Source: Neglectibacter timonensis (GTDB lineage Bacteria > Bacillota > Clostridia > Oscillospirales > Acutalibacteraceae). Taken from it: a stretch of DNA of 64,000 nucleotides. Position 1 is the first letter of the stretch. Each line of letters opens with the position of its first letter. Below the pieces are notes generated by a model, which did not search any database, had not been told where the DNA came from, and saw only the letters and a program-made list of their open reading frames with translations. The translations under genes and the position numbers were made by a program. Below, one piece after another: positions 41,662-49,086 of this stretch. The stretch spans positions 439,001-503,000 of the forward strand of contig NZ_LT160639.1 in assembly GCF_900048895.1 (NCBI RefSeq), written 5' to 3'.

Positions 41662-43226
41662 CCATAGTTAGGGAGAACTCTTGCACTGGGATCCCCCACA
41701 TCGCAGCCTTCCCATTCTCTGTTGGGCATCCAGAACCCCGCCACCATGTTTGCCTGCCCCGGATAGTGCCGTTCAAACAGCTCCCGGTACAGCAAAGATT
41801 CCTTGGTAAAGGGCCTTACATAGCGATAGGCCCCCGCCCGGTCCCGAAATTCCCTGTCCGTGTAACACTCTTCCGCATATTCTTTGAGGTCGTCTACCAG
41901 GGAATGCCCGACAGCGTCGGAAAAGGCGGCCTTTTCCCGGTACAGGATAGAATCGGGCAGATATCCCCCAGCAAAAGCCCTGCGGAGCAAGTATTTCCCC
42001 TTGCCGTACCGGTTGAGCTTCTTCTCCGGATCAATACTCATCACATAGCTTACAAAATCCAAATCGCCGAAAGGGACGCGTGCTTCCATAGAATTTGCGG
42101 AAATGCAGCGGTCTGCCCGAAGTACGTCATACATGTGCAGCTCCCGGATTCTTTTCTCCGCTTCCTCCTGAAAGGCTTGGGCGTCGGGCGCGAAATCCGT
42201 ATACTTATACCCGAACAGTTCATCAGAGATTTCCCCCGTCAGCAGAACCCGCACATCGGTTGTCTCATGGATGAATTTACAAAGCAGGTACATGCCCATG
42301 CTGGCACGGATTGTGGTGATATCATAGGTTCCCAACACCGATACCACCTCCTCCAGAGAGGAGAGCACCATTTCCCGGTCGATGAGCACTTCTGTATGGT
42401 CGCTGCCGAGATAGTCTGCCGCCTCCCGGGCATATTTCAGATCGATGGCGTCCTCCTTCATTCCAATGGCAAAGGTCTGGATGGGCTTTTTCAGCAGCTT
42501 TGCCGCCACGGCACAGACCAGAGAACTATCCAATCCTCCGGACAGAAGGAAGCCAAGAGGAGCGTCCGCGTCCAGCCGCTTTTCAATGCCCCTCACCAGT
42601 TTTTCCCGAATGTTTCTGCAAATCGTTCCCACATCGTCCCTGCACACCTCCTCCACTGCAGCGGGGTCACGATAGCAGATAAACCGTTCGCCGTCCCAGT
42701 AGTGACCGGGAGGAAAAGGCATGATTTCAGCCGCAAGTCCCACCAGGTTTTTGGCTTCGCTGGCAAACAACATTTTTCCAGAAGAGCTTCTGCCATAGTA
42801 CAGCGGACGGATACCGATGGGATCTCGAGCCGCCAGGAACAAATCCTGTTCGCCATCATAGAGGATCAGCGCGAATTCCGCATCCAGCATTCCGAACATG
42901 GCAGTGCCGTACTCCCGGTAGAGCGGAAGCAGCAGTTCACAGTCCGAGTTGCTGTAAAACCGGTAGCCCTTTTCTTCCAATTGTCCTTTCAATGTACGGA
43001 AACCGTACAATTCCCCATTGCAGACTACGGAATCTCCGCCCAAAGTAAAGGGCTGCATGCCGCTCTCCTCCAGCCCCATAACGGCCAGACGGTGGAAAAA
43101 CAACGTTCCCGAGGGAGTATCCAACTGCCTGGACATATCGGGGCCCCGCGACTTCGTCTTTTCGAACCCCTGCAGCAGCGCGTCCAGCGCCAAATCTTTT
43201 CCCGTGTAACCCATGATCGAACACAT
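41646..43226 (-). CDS. asnB: Asparagine synthetase B (glutamine-hydrolysing)
   Basis: A 526-residue enzyme. The catalytic N-terminal Cys2 (MCSIMGYTG) and the glutaminase domain with VCNGELYGF and SDCELLLPLYREYG are followed by the synthetase domain with the PP-loop LLSGGLDSSLVCA and TGEISDELFGYKY. The reaction is Asp + Gln + ATP to Asn + Glu + AMP + PPi. GGAGG lies before the ATG. Regulation is by the upstream Asn T-box, so it is made when charged tRNA-Asn is low. Confidence 0.96.
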   Translation of the reverse strand: MCSIMGYTGKDLALDALLQGFEKTKSRGPDMSRQLDTPSGTLFFHRLAVMGLEESGMQPFTLGGDSVVCNGELYGFRTLKGQLEEKGYRFYSNSDCELLLPLYREYGTAMFGMLDAEFALILYDGEQDLFLAARDPIGIRPLYYGRSSSGKMLFASEAKNLVGLAAEIMPFPPGHYWDGERFICYRDPAAVEEVCRDDVGTICRNIREKLVRGIEKRLDADAPLGFLLSGGLDSSLVCAVAAKLLKKPIQTFAIGMKEDAIDLKYAREAADYLGSDHTEVLIDREMVLSSLEEVVSVLGTYDITTIRASMGMYLLCKFIHETTDVRVLLTGEISDELFGYKYTDFAPDAQAFQEEAEKRIRELHMYDVLRADRCISANSMEARVPFGDLDFVSYVMSIDPEKKLNRYGKGKYLLRRAFAGGYLPDSILYREKAAFSDAVGHSLVDDLKEYAEECYTDREFRDRAGAYRYVRPFTKESLLYRELFERHYPGQANMVAGFWMPNREWEGCDVGDPSARVLPNYGTSGV

Positions 43227-43310
43227 GACAAAAGCACCTCCGAGTATTTTTTTCTCCGTAAGGGCAGAGCGTTCGAATAGAGTAGGCCTGCTCTGCCAAA
43301 CGGTGGGAAA

Positions 43311-43613
43311 TAAAAACCGACAGCCAAAATCCTAAAATCTTAGGACGAATAGCTGTCGTTACTCGCGGTGCCACCTAATTTACCGTTTCCGGTCACCTTG
43401 TTCCGCTTCCATCAAAGCGGGAACGGCTGTAACGCGCCGCCACGCGTCTCCCCTACCGGGCCTGTTCCCCAGAAAACGGGAATCAGCCTTTGGGTTCGAG
43501 GCTCCGGAGTGTTATTCGCGCCGGTCCATACCGTGAGGCTCTCACCATCCCTCACTCTCTGGAGGCGGTTCCGCCGCTACTTCTCTCCATCCAAGCCATG
43601 AACATATTTTATT
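43311..43613 (-). promoter_or_regulatory. T-box riboswitch specific for asparagine
   Basis: Minus-strand leader of asnB. Stem I has AGAGAG and the apical GGGATGGTGAGAG, and the specifier loop reads GAAT-AAC-ACTCC, with AAC coding Asn. The T-box motif AGGTGGCACCGCG (43364-43376) has the bulge TGGC, fitting tRNA-Asn with discriminator G73. The terminator stem (CGACAGC / GCTGTCG, 43318-43358) is followed by TTTTTATTT. Confidence 0.95.
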
Positions 43614-43620
43614 TTTATAA

Positions 43621-43649
43621 TTTATATCACTTTTCTCACCATTCGTCAA
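43621..43649 (-). promoter_or_regulatory. Promoter of the asnB T-box transcript
   Basis: TTGACG (43644-43649), 17-base spacer, TATAAA (43621-43626) on the minus strand. Confidence 0.65.
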
Positions 43650-43707
43650 GTAAAATTTCAGATCTCACTGTGTTTAACATTCTATGTCTGCAAAATTTTT
43701 TCTCCTG

Positions 43708-43736
43708 TTGAATCGCGTTATGTTTTTTGTTATTAT
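43708..43736 (+). promoter_or_regulatory. Promoter of the Vat-like gene
   Basis: TTGAAT (43708-43713), 17-base spacer, TATTAT (43731-43736). It gives a leader of about 225 nt before the acetyltransferase, long enough for the two small ORFs. Confidence 0.55.
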
Positions 43737-43745
43737 ACTAACAAA

Positions 43746-43874
43746 ATGGTCTATCAGTTATGTAGAGAACAAATTGAGTTACTGGAATTCAGAAATCAAC
43801 TAATAGGGCTTGACGATAGACTTTTTATGTTTTGCAGAATTAGAACATTTGATTTGGATGTGATGATCCCATGA
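43746..43874 (+). CDS. Candidate leader peptide ORF 1 (42 residues)
   Basis: Starts at the first ATG after the predicted transcript start and reads MVYQLCREQIELLEFRN and on to IP. Its TGA overlaps the ATG of the next small ORF (ATGA at 43871-43874). No clear RBS. It may be a translated leader controlling the Vat-like gene or chance; the overlap favours the former. Confidence 0.35.
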   Translation: MVYQLCREQIELLEFRNQLIGLDDRLFMFCRIRTFDLDVMIP

Positions 43875-43963
43875 AATTCAGTGGGCTTAGAAAACTGAAG
43901 GCCGTGGCAACGGCCGGAAAAATTTATACCGGAGGTGATTATCTGACAAAGAGAGGTTTCTGA
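43871..43963 (+). CDS. Candidate leader peptide ORF 2 (30 residues)
   Basis: Begins in the ATGA overlap with ORF 1, reads [16 protein letters not shown] and on to KRGF, and stops four bases before the Vat-like start codon. It is a basic, small peptide. A GGCCGT / ACGGCC hairpin lies inside it. The region GGAGGTGATTATC (about 43931) is an excellent ribosome-binding sequence lying within this ORF, some distance from the next start. Confidence 0.4.
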   Translation: MKFSGLRKLKAVATAGKIYTGGDYLTKRGF

Positions 43964-43967
43964 AACA

Positions 43968-44621
43968 ATGAAAAATATCCCAGACCCAAATGTGGTTTTT
44001 CCAAACACCTACAAGACGTCCTGTTTTCTCAAAAATGTAGTCTCCTCTCCTAATGTCTTCATTGGGGATTACACCTATTATGACGACCCTGAAGATCCCA
44101 CTGGATTTGAACAAAACAACATCCTGTTTCACTATCCGGAATTTGGCGACAGGCTGGTTATAGGTAAATTTTGTTCCATTGCCAGCGGTACTAAATTTAT
44201 TATGGGCGCTGCAAACCATCGCCTCAGCAGTGTCACCACTTACCCTTTCCACGTCTTCGGCGGAGCTTGGGAGGAACATACGCCTCCCCATCTGGAACAG
44301 CTGCCCAGAAAGGGAGACACCGTTGTGGGAAACGACGTGTGGATCGGCAGGGAGTCCGTAATTATGCCCGGCGTAACCATTGGAGATGGCGCCATTGTAG
44401 CCGCCTACTCAGTGGTGACACGGGATGTAGATGCCTACACCCTGGTAGGTGGAAATCCAGCGCGTTTTCTGAAGGACAGATTTGACCCTGAGCTTACCGC
44501 CCTGCTTCTAAAATTTCAGTGGTGGAACCTGGAGCCCGCCAGACTGGTAGACTTCCTGTCCTTGCTGTGTGATTCCAATCTGGACCAGGTAAAAGACAAA
44601 CTGCACGCCATACTGTCATAG
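43968..44621 (+). CDS. Vat-like xenobiotic acetyltransferase (streptogramin A acetyltransferase family)
   Basis: A 217-residue left-handed beta-helix enzyme. It keeps the Vat/CatB features: [37 protein letters not shown] (catalytic His region), [24 protein letters not shown] and GGNPARF. Vat enzymes acetylate streptogramin A; close relatives act on other hydroxyl substrates, so resistance is possible but not proven. AGAGAGG lies eleven bases before the ATG. It has its own promoter and long leader and is 23 bp from the phosphomannomutase gene on the same strand. Confidence 0.88.
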   Translation: MKNIPDPNVVFPNTYKTSCFLKNVVSSPNVFIGDYTYYDDPEDPTGFEQNNILFHYPEFGDRLVIGKFCSIASGTKFIMGAANHRLSSVTTYPFHVFGGAWEEHTPPHLEQLPRKGDTVVGNDVWIGRESVIMPGVTIGDGAIVAAYSVVTRDVDAYTLVGGNPARFLKDRFDPELTALLLKFQWWNLEPARLVDFLSLLCDSNLDQVKDKLHAILS

Positions 44622-44644
44622 GGTTCATTTGAAAGGAGTATTTT

Positions 44645-46153
44645 ATGGAATTTCTCAAGCTCAAAAGCGGAACGGATATCCGCGGCGTCGCAAGCGACGG
44701 CGTAGCCGCTGAGCCGGTCACCCTCACAGACGAAGTGGTGGAGGCTATCGCCGCCTCCTTCCTGGTCTGGTGCGAAAGGCATCTGGAAAAGACGAGCGCC
44801 GGCCTGCGCGTCGCGGTAGGACACGATTCCCGCATCTCGGCAGATCGGATTTCCGCCTGCCTCAAACGGGTATTCCTGTGCTACGGCGTGCACATGCTGG
44901 ACTGCGGCCTGGCATCCACCCCGTCCATGTTTATGGCGACTATGGACCTGCCCTGTGACTGCTCCGTACAAATCACCGCCAGCCATCATCCCTTCCACCG
45001 TAACGGCCTGAAGTTCTTTACGGGAGAGGGCGGTCTGGATTCGCCCGACATCACTGAAATACTGCAGGGTGCGCAGGAAAATGCGAAGCCCGGCGTCCTG
45101 CGGGAAGGCGTCTATGAACGTGTCGGCTACATGTCCGCCTATGCGGAACGGCTGAGAAAAACGATTCAGGAAGGCGTTCGTGCAGAAGAGTACGAACATC
45201 CGCTGCACGGCTTTCACATTGTGGTGGACGCCGGAAACGGCGCAGGCGGTTTCTATGCCACCGAGGTGCTGGCGCCTTTAGGGGCGGATATTTCCGGGAG
45301 CCAGTTTTTGGAGCCGGACGGAAGGTTTCCAAACCACATCCCCAATCCCGAGAATGAAGAGGCCATGCGTTCCGTCTCTCAGGCAACCGTAAGGGCAGGC
45401 GCGGATTTGGGCGTCATCTTCGACACCGATGTAGACCGCGGCGGCGCGGTAGACAAGGCAGGCGAGGAAATCAACCGCAACCGTCTAGTGGCGATTGCCT
45501 CGGCCATCGCACTGGAGGACAACCCCGGCGGTACCATTGTCACGGATTCCATCACCTCGGACGGTTTGAAGGATTATATTGAAACCACCCTGGGCGGAAA
45601 ACACCATCGCTTTAAACGCGGCTATAAAAACGTCATCAACGAGGCGCTGCGGCTCAATCGAGAGGGCATTAACTGCCCGTTGGCCATCGAGACAAGCGGA
45701 CATGCCGCCATGCGGGAAAACTACTTTCTGGACGACGGGGCTTACCTGGTGACAAAAATCATCATCAAAATGGCATCTGTAAAAAAGGAAGGCAGGAATC
45801 TGGAGGACTTGTTGGCTCCATTAAAGGAGCCGGCGGAGGCCGCCGAAATCCGTTTGCCCATTACAGAGGAAAATTTCAGGGCGCGGGGAGAACAGCTGAT
45901 CGCCGCACTGGAAATATATGCCGAAGAAAAGGGCTGGGCGATTGCCCCGGACAACCGGGAAGGCATCCGCATCTCTTTCCCCAAGGGAGAAGGGGACGGC
46001 TGGTTTTTGCTGCGGCTCTCCGTCCATGACCCCATCCTCCCGCTGAATATCGAGAGCAACATGGCGGGCGGCGTCCGGCAGATCATAGAAAAGCTGAAGG
46101 AATTCTTTTCTTCGCACAGTGAGGGCATCGATCTCACGCCCATTCTGAAATGA
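44645..46153 (+). CDS. manB: Phosphomannomutase/phosphoglucomutase
   Basis: A 502-residue alpha-D-phosphohexomutase. N-terminal KLKSGTDIRGVA; phosphoserine loop ITASHHPFHRNG (Ser in T-A-S-H-H-P); metal loop FDTDVDRGG (D-x-D-x-D-R); sugar-binding loop ETSGHAAM; C-terminal phosphate loop near REGIRISF. The reaction is mannose-1-P to mannose-6-P or the glucose equivalents. It is convergent with manA, sharing a terminator, and together they link beta-mannoside breakdown and GDP-mannose supply. GAAAGGAG lies before the ATG. Confidence 0.92.
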   Translation: MEFLKLKSGTDIRGVASDGVAAEPVTLTDEVVEAIAASFLVWCERHLEKTSAGLRVAVGHDSRISADRISACLKRVFLCYGVHMLDCGLASTPSMFMATMDLPCDCSVQITASHHPFHRNGLKFFTGEGGLDSPDITEILQGAQENAKPGVLREGVYERVGYMSAYAERLRKTIQEGVRAEEYEHPLHGFHIVVDAGNGAGGFYATEVLAPLGADISGSQFLEPDGRFPNHIPNPENEEAMRSVSQATVRAGADLGVIFDTDVDRGGAVDKAGEEINRNRLVAIASAIALEDNPGGTIVTDSITSDGLKDYIETTLGGKHHRFKRGYKNVINEALRLNREGINCPLAIETSGHAAMRENYFLDDGAYLVTKIIIKMASVKKEGRNLEDLLAPLKEPAEAAEIRLPITEENFRARGEQLIAALEIYAEEKGWAIAPDNREGIRISFPKGEGDGWFLLRLSVHDPILPLNIESNMAGGVRQIIEKLKEFFSSHSEGIDLTPILK

Positions 46154-46155
46154 AA

Positions 46156-46193
46156 AAGGGAGGCCGTGGAGAATTTTCTCCACGGCCTCCCTT
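46156..46193. terminator. Bidirectional terminator between manB and manA
   Basis: Sixteen-base perfect stem GGGAGGCCGTGGAGAA / TTCTCCACGGCCTCCC with a two-base centre; A run before and T-rich sequence after, so it serves both directions. Confidence 0.9.
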
Positions 46194-46197
46194 CCTG

Positions 46198-47304
46198 TCA
46201 CGGCCTGTACTTTTCTGGAGTGAAGCTGACGCCCGCCGGGTTGCAGAGCAGCAGGGAAAGGGCCTCTCCCTCCTGCGCCCGTACGGTGAGCGCCCCGCAG
46301 GAATTGGGGAAAAAGAGCTCATCCGCCTGCTTCAGGGGCAGTTCACAGCCGCCGCAGAAAAGTGTTCCGCTGCCAGAAAGCACAATTGCCACCTGGGGAT
46401 AGCCGGTACGTACCAGCTCCGTCTCTCCAGTCAGGTCGAGGCGGGTAAAGGAAAAATACTCCGTCTGTCCGGGGCCGATGAGCAGCTGTTCTTTCCCCCA
46501 GTCCCCTCTGCGCACCGTCTGCGGCGGGATCCGGTATTTTTTCAGGTTCTCTTCGTAATCCGCCCCATCGTAATGATAGCAGCCCAGAAGCCGATCCCTG
46601 TGGCGAAGCTGTTCTTCCGGCGAGGCCTCCCTCAGTTTCCTGGCCCCCACAGTGATATCGGAAGGTTCCTGCACCTCCGCCACGAAACAGCCCCCACCGA
46701 TGGCATGGGGCGTGCCTGCCTCGATAAAATAGGTATCCCCCACCTCCACTGGAATCTTATGGCAGCAGTTTTCCATGGCTGAAATATCGCCGTCATCAAA
46801 TCCGCGGGCAAAATCTTCCCGGGTAACCCCCTCCTTAAAGCCCAACAGCACATAAGGAGGTTCCGCACTGTCTTCCCGCTTGCTGAGGACATACCAACTT
46901 TCCACCTTGCCGTAATCGCTGTCAAACTGCGCCTTGGCATAGTCGCGGGTGGGATGCGTCTGCAGACCCAGCTGCCGCTGCGCATCCAGCAGCTTCACCA
47001 GCACTCCCAGTTTTCCCCCGTTCTTCTCCTGATGCGCCTTTCCCAGCACCTGCTCCGGACAGGCGTCAATGACCTCGAACAGATAGCAGCGCCTGCCGTC
47101 CGGCAGAATGCATTCTGCGCAGCCATCGTTGGGACCTCCCTTCTCTGCCGCGTCCGAGGTACGGGTATCGGACCCCACCCAGGCTTCCGGCCTGCCGTCG
47201 TCCTCTCCGGGGAATATTCCCCGGAACCTGTCGATCTCTCTTCCGCCCGGATAGCGTACAATCTTGTTTTGTACCAGTTTCCAGGGATATTCATACCATT
47301 CCAT
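46198..47304 (-). CDS. manA: Mannose-6-phosphate isomerase, class I
   Basis: A 368-residue cupin-type isomerase. Zinc motif LGLQTHPTRDYAKAQF (Q-x-H) near residue 115, ESWYVL (Glu), and FIEAGTPHAIGGG (His) near 195; the C-terminal cupin is closed by VLSGSGTLFCGG. The reaction is mannose-6-P to fructose-6-P. It is the last gene of the beta-mannoside operon and so completes the route from imported mannosides to glycolysis. GGAGGAAGGAG lies before the ATG. Confidence 0.92.
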   Translation of the reverse strand: MEWYEYPWKLVQNKIVRYPGGREIDRFRGIFPGEDDGRPEAWVGSDTRTSDAAEKGGPNDGCAECILPDGRRCYLFEVIDACPEQVLGKAHQEKNGGKLGVLVKLLDAQRQLGLQTHPTRDYAKAQFDSDYGKVESWYVLSKREDSAEPPYVLLGFKEGVTREDFARGFDDGDISAMENCCHKIPVEVGDTYFIEAGTPHAIGGGCFVAEVQEPSDITVGARKLREASPEEQLRHRDRLLGCYHYDGADYEENLKKYRIPPQTVRRGDWGKEQLLIGPGQTEYFSFTRLDLTGETELVRTGYPQVAIVLSGSGTLFCGGCELPLKQADELFFPNSCGALTVRAQEGEALSLLLCNPAGVSFTPEKYRP

Positions 47305-47364
47305 AACAAACTCCTTCCTCCATTTACGTTCTGCGGTGAGCTGTTCTCAGGCCGCAGCCACTTA

Positions 47365-47463
47365 TTATTCTCTTTCCTCAAAGGCCAGCAGCGCCGCTTC
47401 CAGCTCCGGAAAGCTGCCGGCCTCTTTCCCTGTGTATTCCAACTTCCTTTTCCAGCTACAGCT
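47365..47463 (-). other. In-frame open extension after the ADP-ribosylglycohydrolase stop
   Basis: After the TAA at 47464 the same frame stays open for 33 codons, reading KLEYTGKEAGSFPELEAALL and on to a double stop TAATAA. It looks protein-like and could be a gene remnant, a read-through tail or chance. No start codon with RBS is visible. Confidence 0.25.
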
Positions 47464-49011
47464 TTACACCCTGGGCTGGTTCGGGCAGGCAGGCGGGCCG
47501 TTTTTCTCGAATTTTGCGGGGATCACCTCGCCCCTTTCATTCAGCAGCACAAAGGGCACATGGTAAATTCTGCCCCGCTTGCTGTCCTCAAAGCCGATTT
47601 CCAGCACAAAGCGGTACAGCGGCCGGACAGCCTGCTCTACTTCCAGGAGGAAATCCACTGCGCGGATGCCGGAACCCATATGGCCCATGGTCACAAAGGT
47701 GCTCAGATCCTTGGAAGGGGATACCGTTACCTCATCCGGCGTGTACAGATGCAGCCAAAGACGCTCGGAAGAAACGCTCTTTGCCGTGTTGGAAACCCGG
47801 AAACGAACCCTTTTCTGCTCTCCGGCCCGCAGAACCGGGTCGCCGCAGTAATCCACCCTCACGTTGAGATAGTCGAAGCAGTAACGCACTACATGCATCT
47901 CGTCGTAGATATTTTTAAAATATGGCTTCGCCTCAAAGGAGGGGATGTCCTCTTCCCGGTACAGGCCAAACTGCTCCACCGCAGCCTGATGCAGCTTTTC
48001 CACCCGGGCCGAGAATTCGTAGATGTCCTTGGGAATCCGGTTTTCCATTCGGAAGGGATCGATACTGATGGTCTTCAGCCTGGTGCCGATGGGGTCGATC
48101 CACTTCCGGTCGATGGAATCGATCCCATACCGTATGCCGAACAGGGAGGCAATAGTCCCGGCGGTGCAGTCCGTGTCCTCCCCAAAGGAGACGGCGGTGC
48201 ACATGGCTTTTTCCAAGTCTCCCTCTCCGTAGAGCAGACTGTAGGCAATGATGAACAGATTTGAAGGTACATCCCAGCCGAAGGGGCCTTCTCCATACCC
48301 CTTTGCCTCATCCTCAGGCGAAATATAGTGCCATTCGATATGGCCGATAAAGTTCTGCAGCATCTGCTCCCGGGCTGCCATGGGCTCCAACCCTTTTTCC
48401 CAGCAGTCCCATCCCGCACGTACGGCTCGGGCCACCGCACAGTCCTCCGGAAGATAAGAAAGACCTATTTGAAGAAGCTTCTTTGTGTCGTTCTCAAAAA
48501 AAGCCGCGCTCTCCACAGCGGCGGTAAATACCTCGGCATATACGCCCTCGCCGTCGCCATGATCCACCAATGCGTCTTCAAAGGCATATTTTGCCGCCAG
48601 CTCCGGGTAGCCTGGGAATAGGCAAGCCCAAATCTCCGAACGGATGAAAGAGCCGCAGCTGTCCTTGAAATCGTTGTTATAAATCCCGCTGTAGGGCGGT
48701 TCCAGCCCCACCCGCAGATTGGCCTTGGCTGTGCCGTACTCCGCATGGGTAAAAATCATCAGCTCGTTGAAATACTGGCCCAGAATCTTCGCGTCCACCT
48801 TCAGGCCATGGTCCTCCAGTGCCAGCAGCCAGAGCACCTGTATGTCCAAATCATCGTTGGGCAGGGGCTCCCCACTGATATCGTGGGTGTAATAGGAGAC
48901 GTCGTTTTTACTCCGGTTCCACTCCATGGGCATTCCCAGCGTACCGCCGATATTCTTGCCGATCCAGCAACCCTCTACCTTCTTTCTATAGTCCTCTGCG
49001 TTCAATTTCAT
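47464..49011 (-). CDS. ADP-ribosylglycohydrolase-family protein with C-terminal beta domain
   Basis: A 515-residue protein. The DraG-fold domain (about 1-330) has the metal-binding motifs GCWIGKNIGGTLG, LPNDDLDIQVLWLLALE and SFGEDTDCTAGTIASL (D-T-D-C-T). The last 170 residues (VLRAGEQKRVRFRVSNTA) look like an immunoglobulin or jelly-roll domain. In sugar loci such proteins probably cleave an N- or O-glycosyl bond of a small substrate rather than ADP-ribose on protein. It lies between GH3 and manA. AAAGGAATG lies before the ATG at 49011. Confidence 0.85.
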   Translation of the reverse strand: MKLNAEDYRKKVEGCWIGKNIGGTLGMPMEWNRSKNDVSYYTHDISGEPLPNDDLDIQVLWLLALEDHGLKVDAKILGQYFNELMIFTHAEYGTAKANLRVGLEPPYSGIYNNDFKDSCGSFIRSEIWACLFPGYPELAAKYAFEDALVDHGDGEGVYAEVFTAAVESAAFFENDTKKLLQIGLSYLPEDCAVARAVRAGWDCWEKGLEPMAAREQMLQNFIGHIEWHYISPEDEAKGYGEGPFGWDVPSNLFIIAYSLLYGEGDLEKAMCTAVSFGEDTDCTAGTIASLFGIRYGIDSIDRKWIDPIGTRLKTISIDPFRMENRIPKDIYEFSARVEKLHQAAVEQFGLYREEDIPSFEAKPYFKNIYDEMHVVRYCFDYLNVRVDYCGDPVLRAGEQKRVRFRVSNTAKSVSSERLWLHLYTPDEVTVSPSKDLSTFVTMGHMGSGIRAVDFLLEVEQAVRPLYRFVLEIGFEDSKRGRIYHVPFVLLNERGEVIPAKFEKNGPPACPNQPRV

Positions 49012-49033
49012 CAAATTATCATTCCTTTCTGTG

Positions 49034-49071
49034 AAAACAGGGCGGAAACCGGCGCATCCCGGCTCCGCCCT
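49034..49071 (-). terminator. Intra-operon hairpin between GH3 and the glycohydrolase
   Basis: Stem AGGGCGGA / TCCGCCCT with an inner CCGGC / GCCGG pairing, followed by GTTTTC on the minus strand. Probably a partial terminator that sets expression of the downstream genes lower. Confidence 0.6.
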
Positions 49072-49086
49072 GCCATCCTGCTGCAG

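Noticed and set aside
41766-43280. Plus-strand open frame of 504 codons opposite asnB
   Set aside because: Antisense to asnB, which has every expected motif and a T-box. The frame also runs into the T-box leader and lacks any domain pattern.
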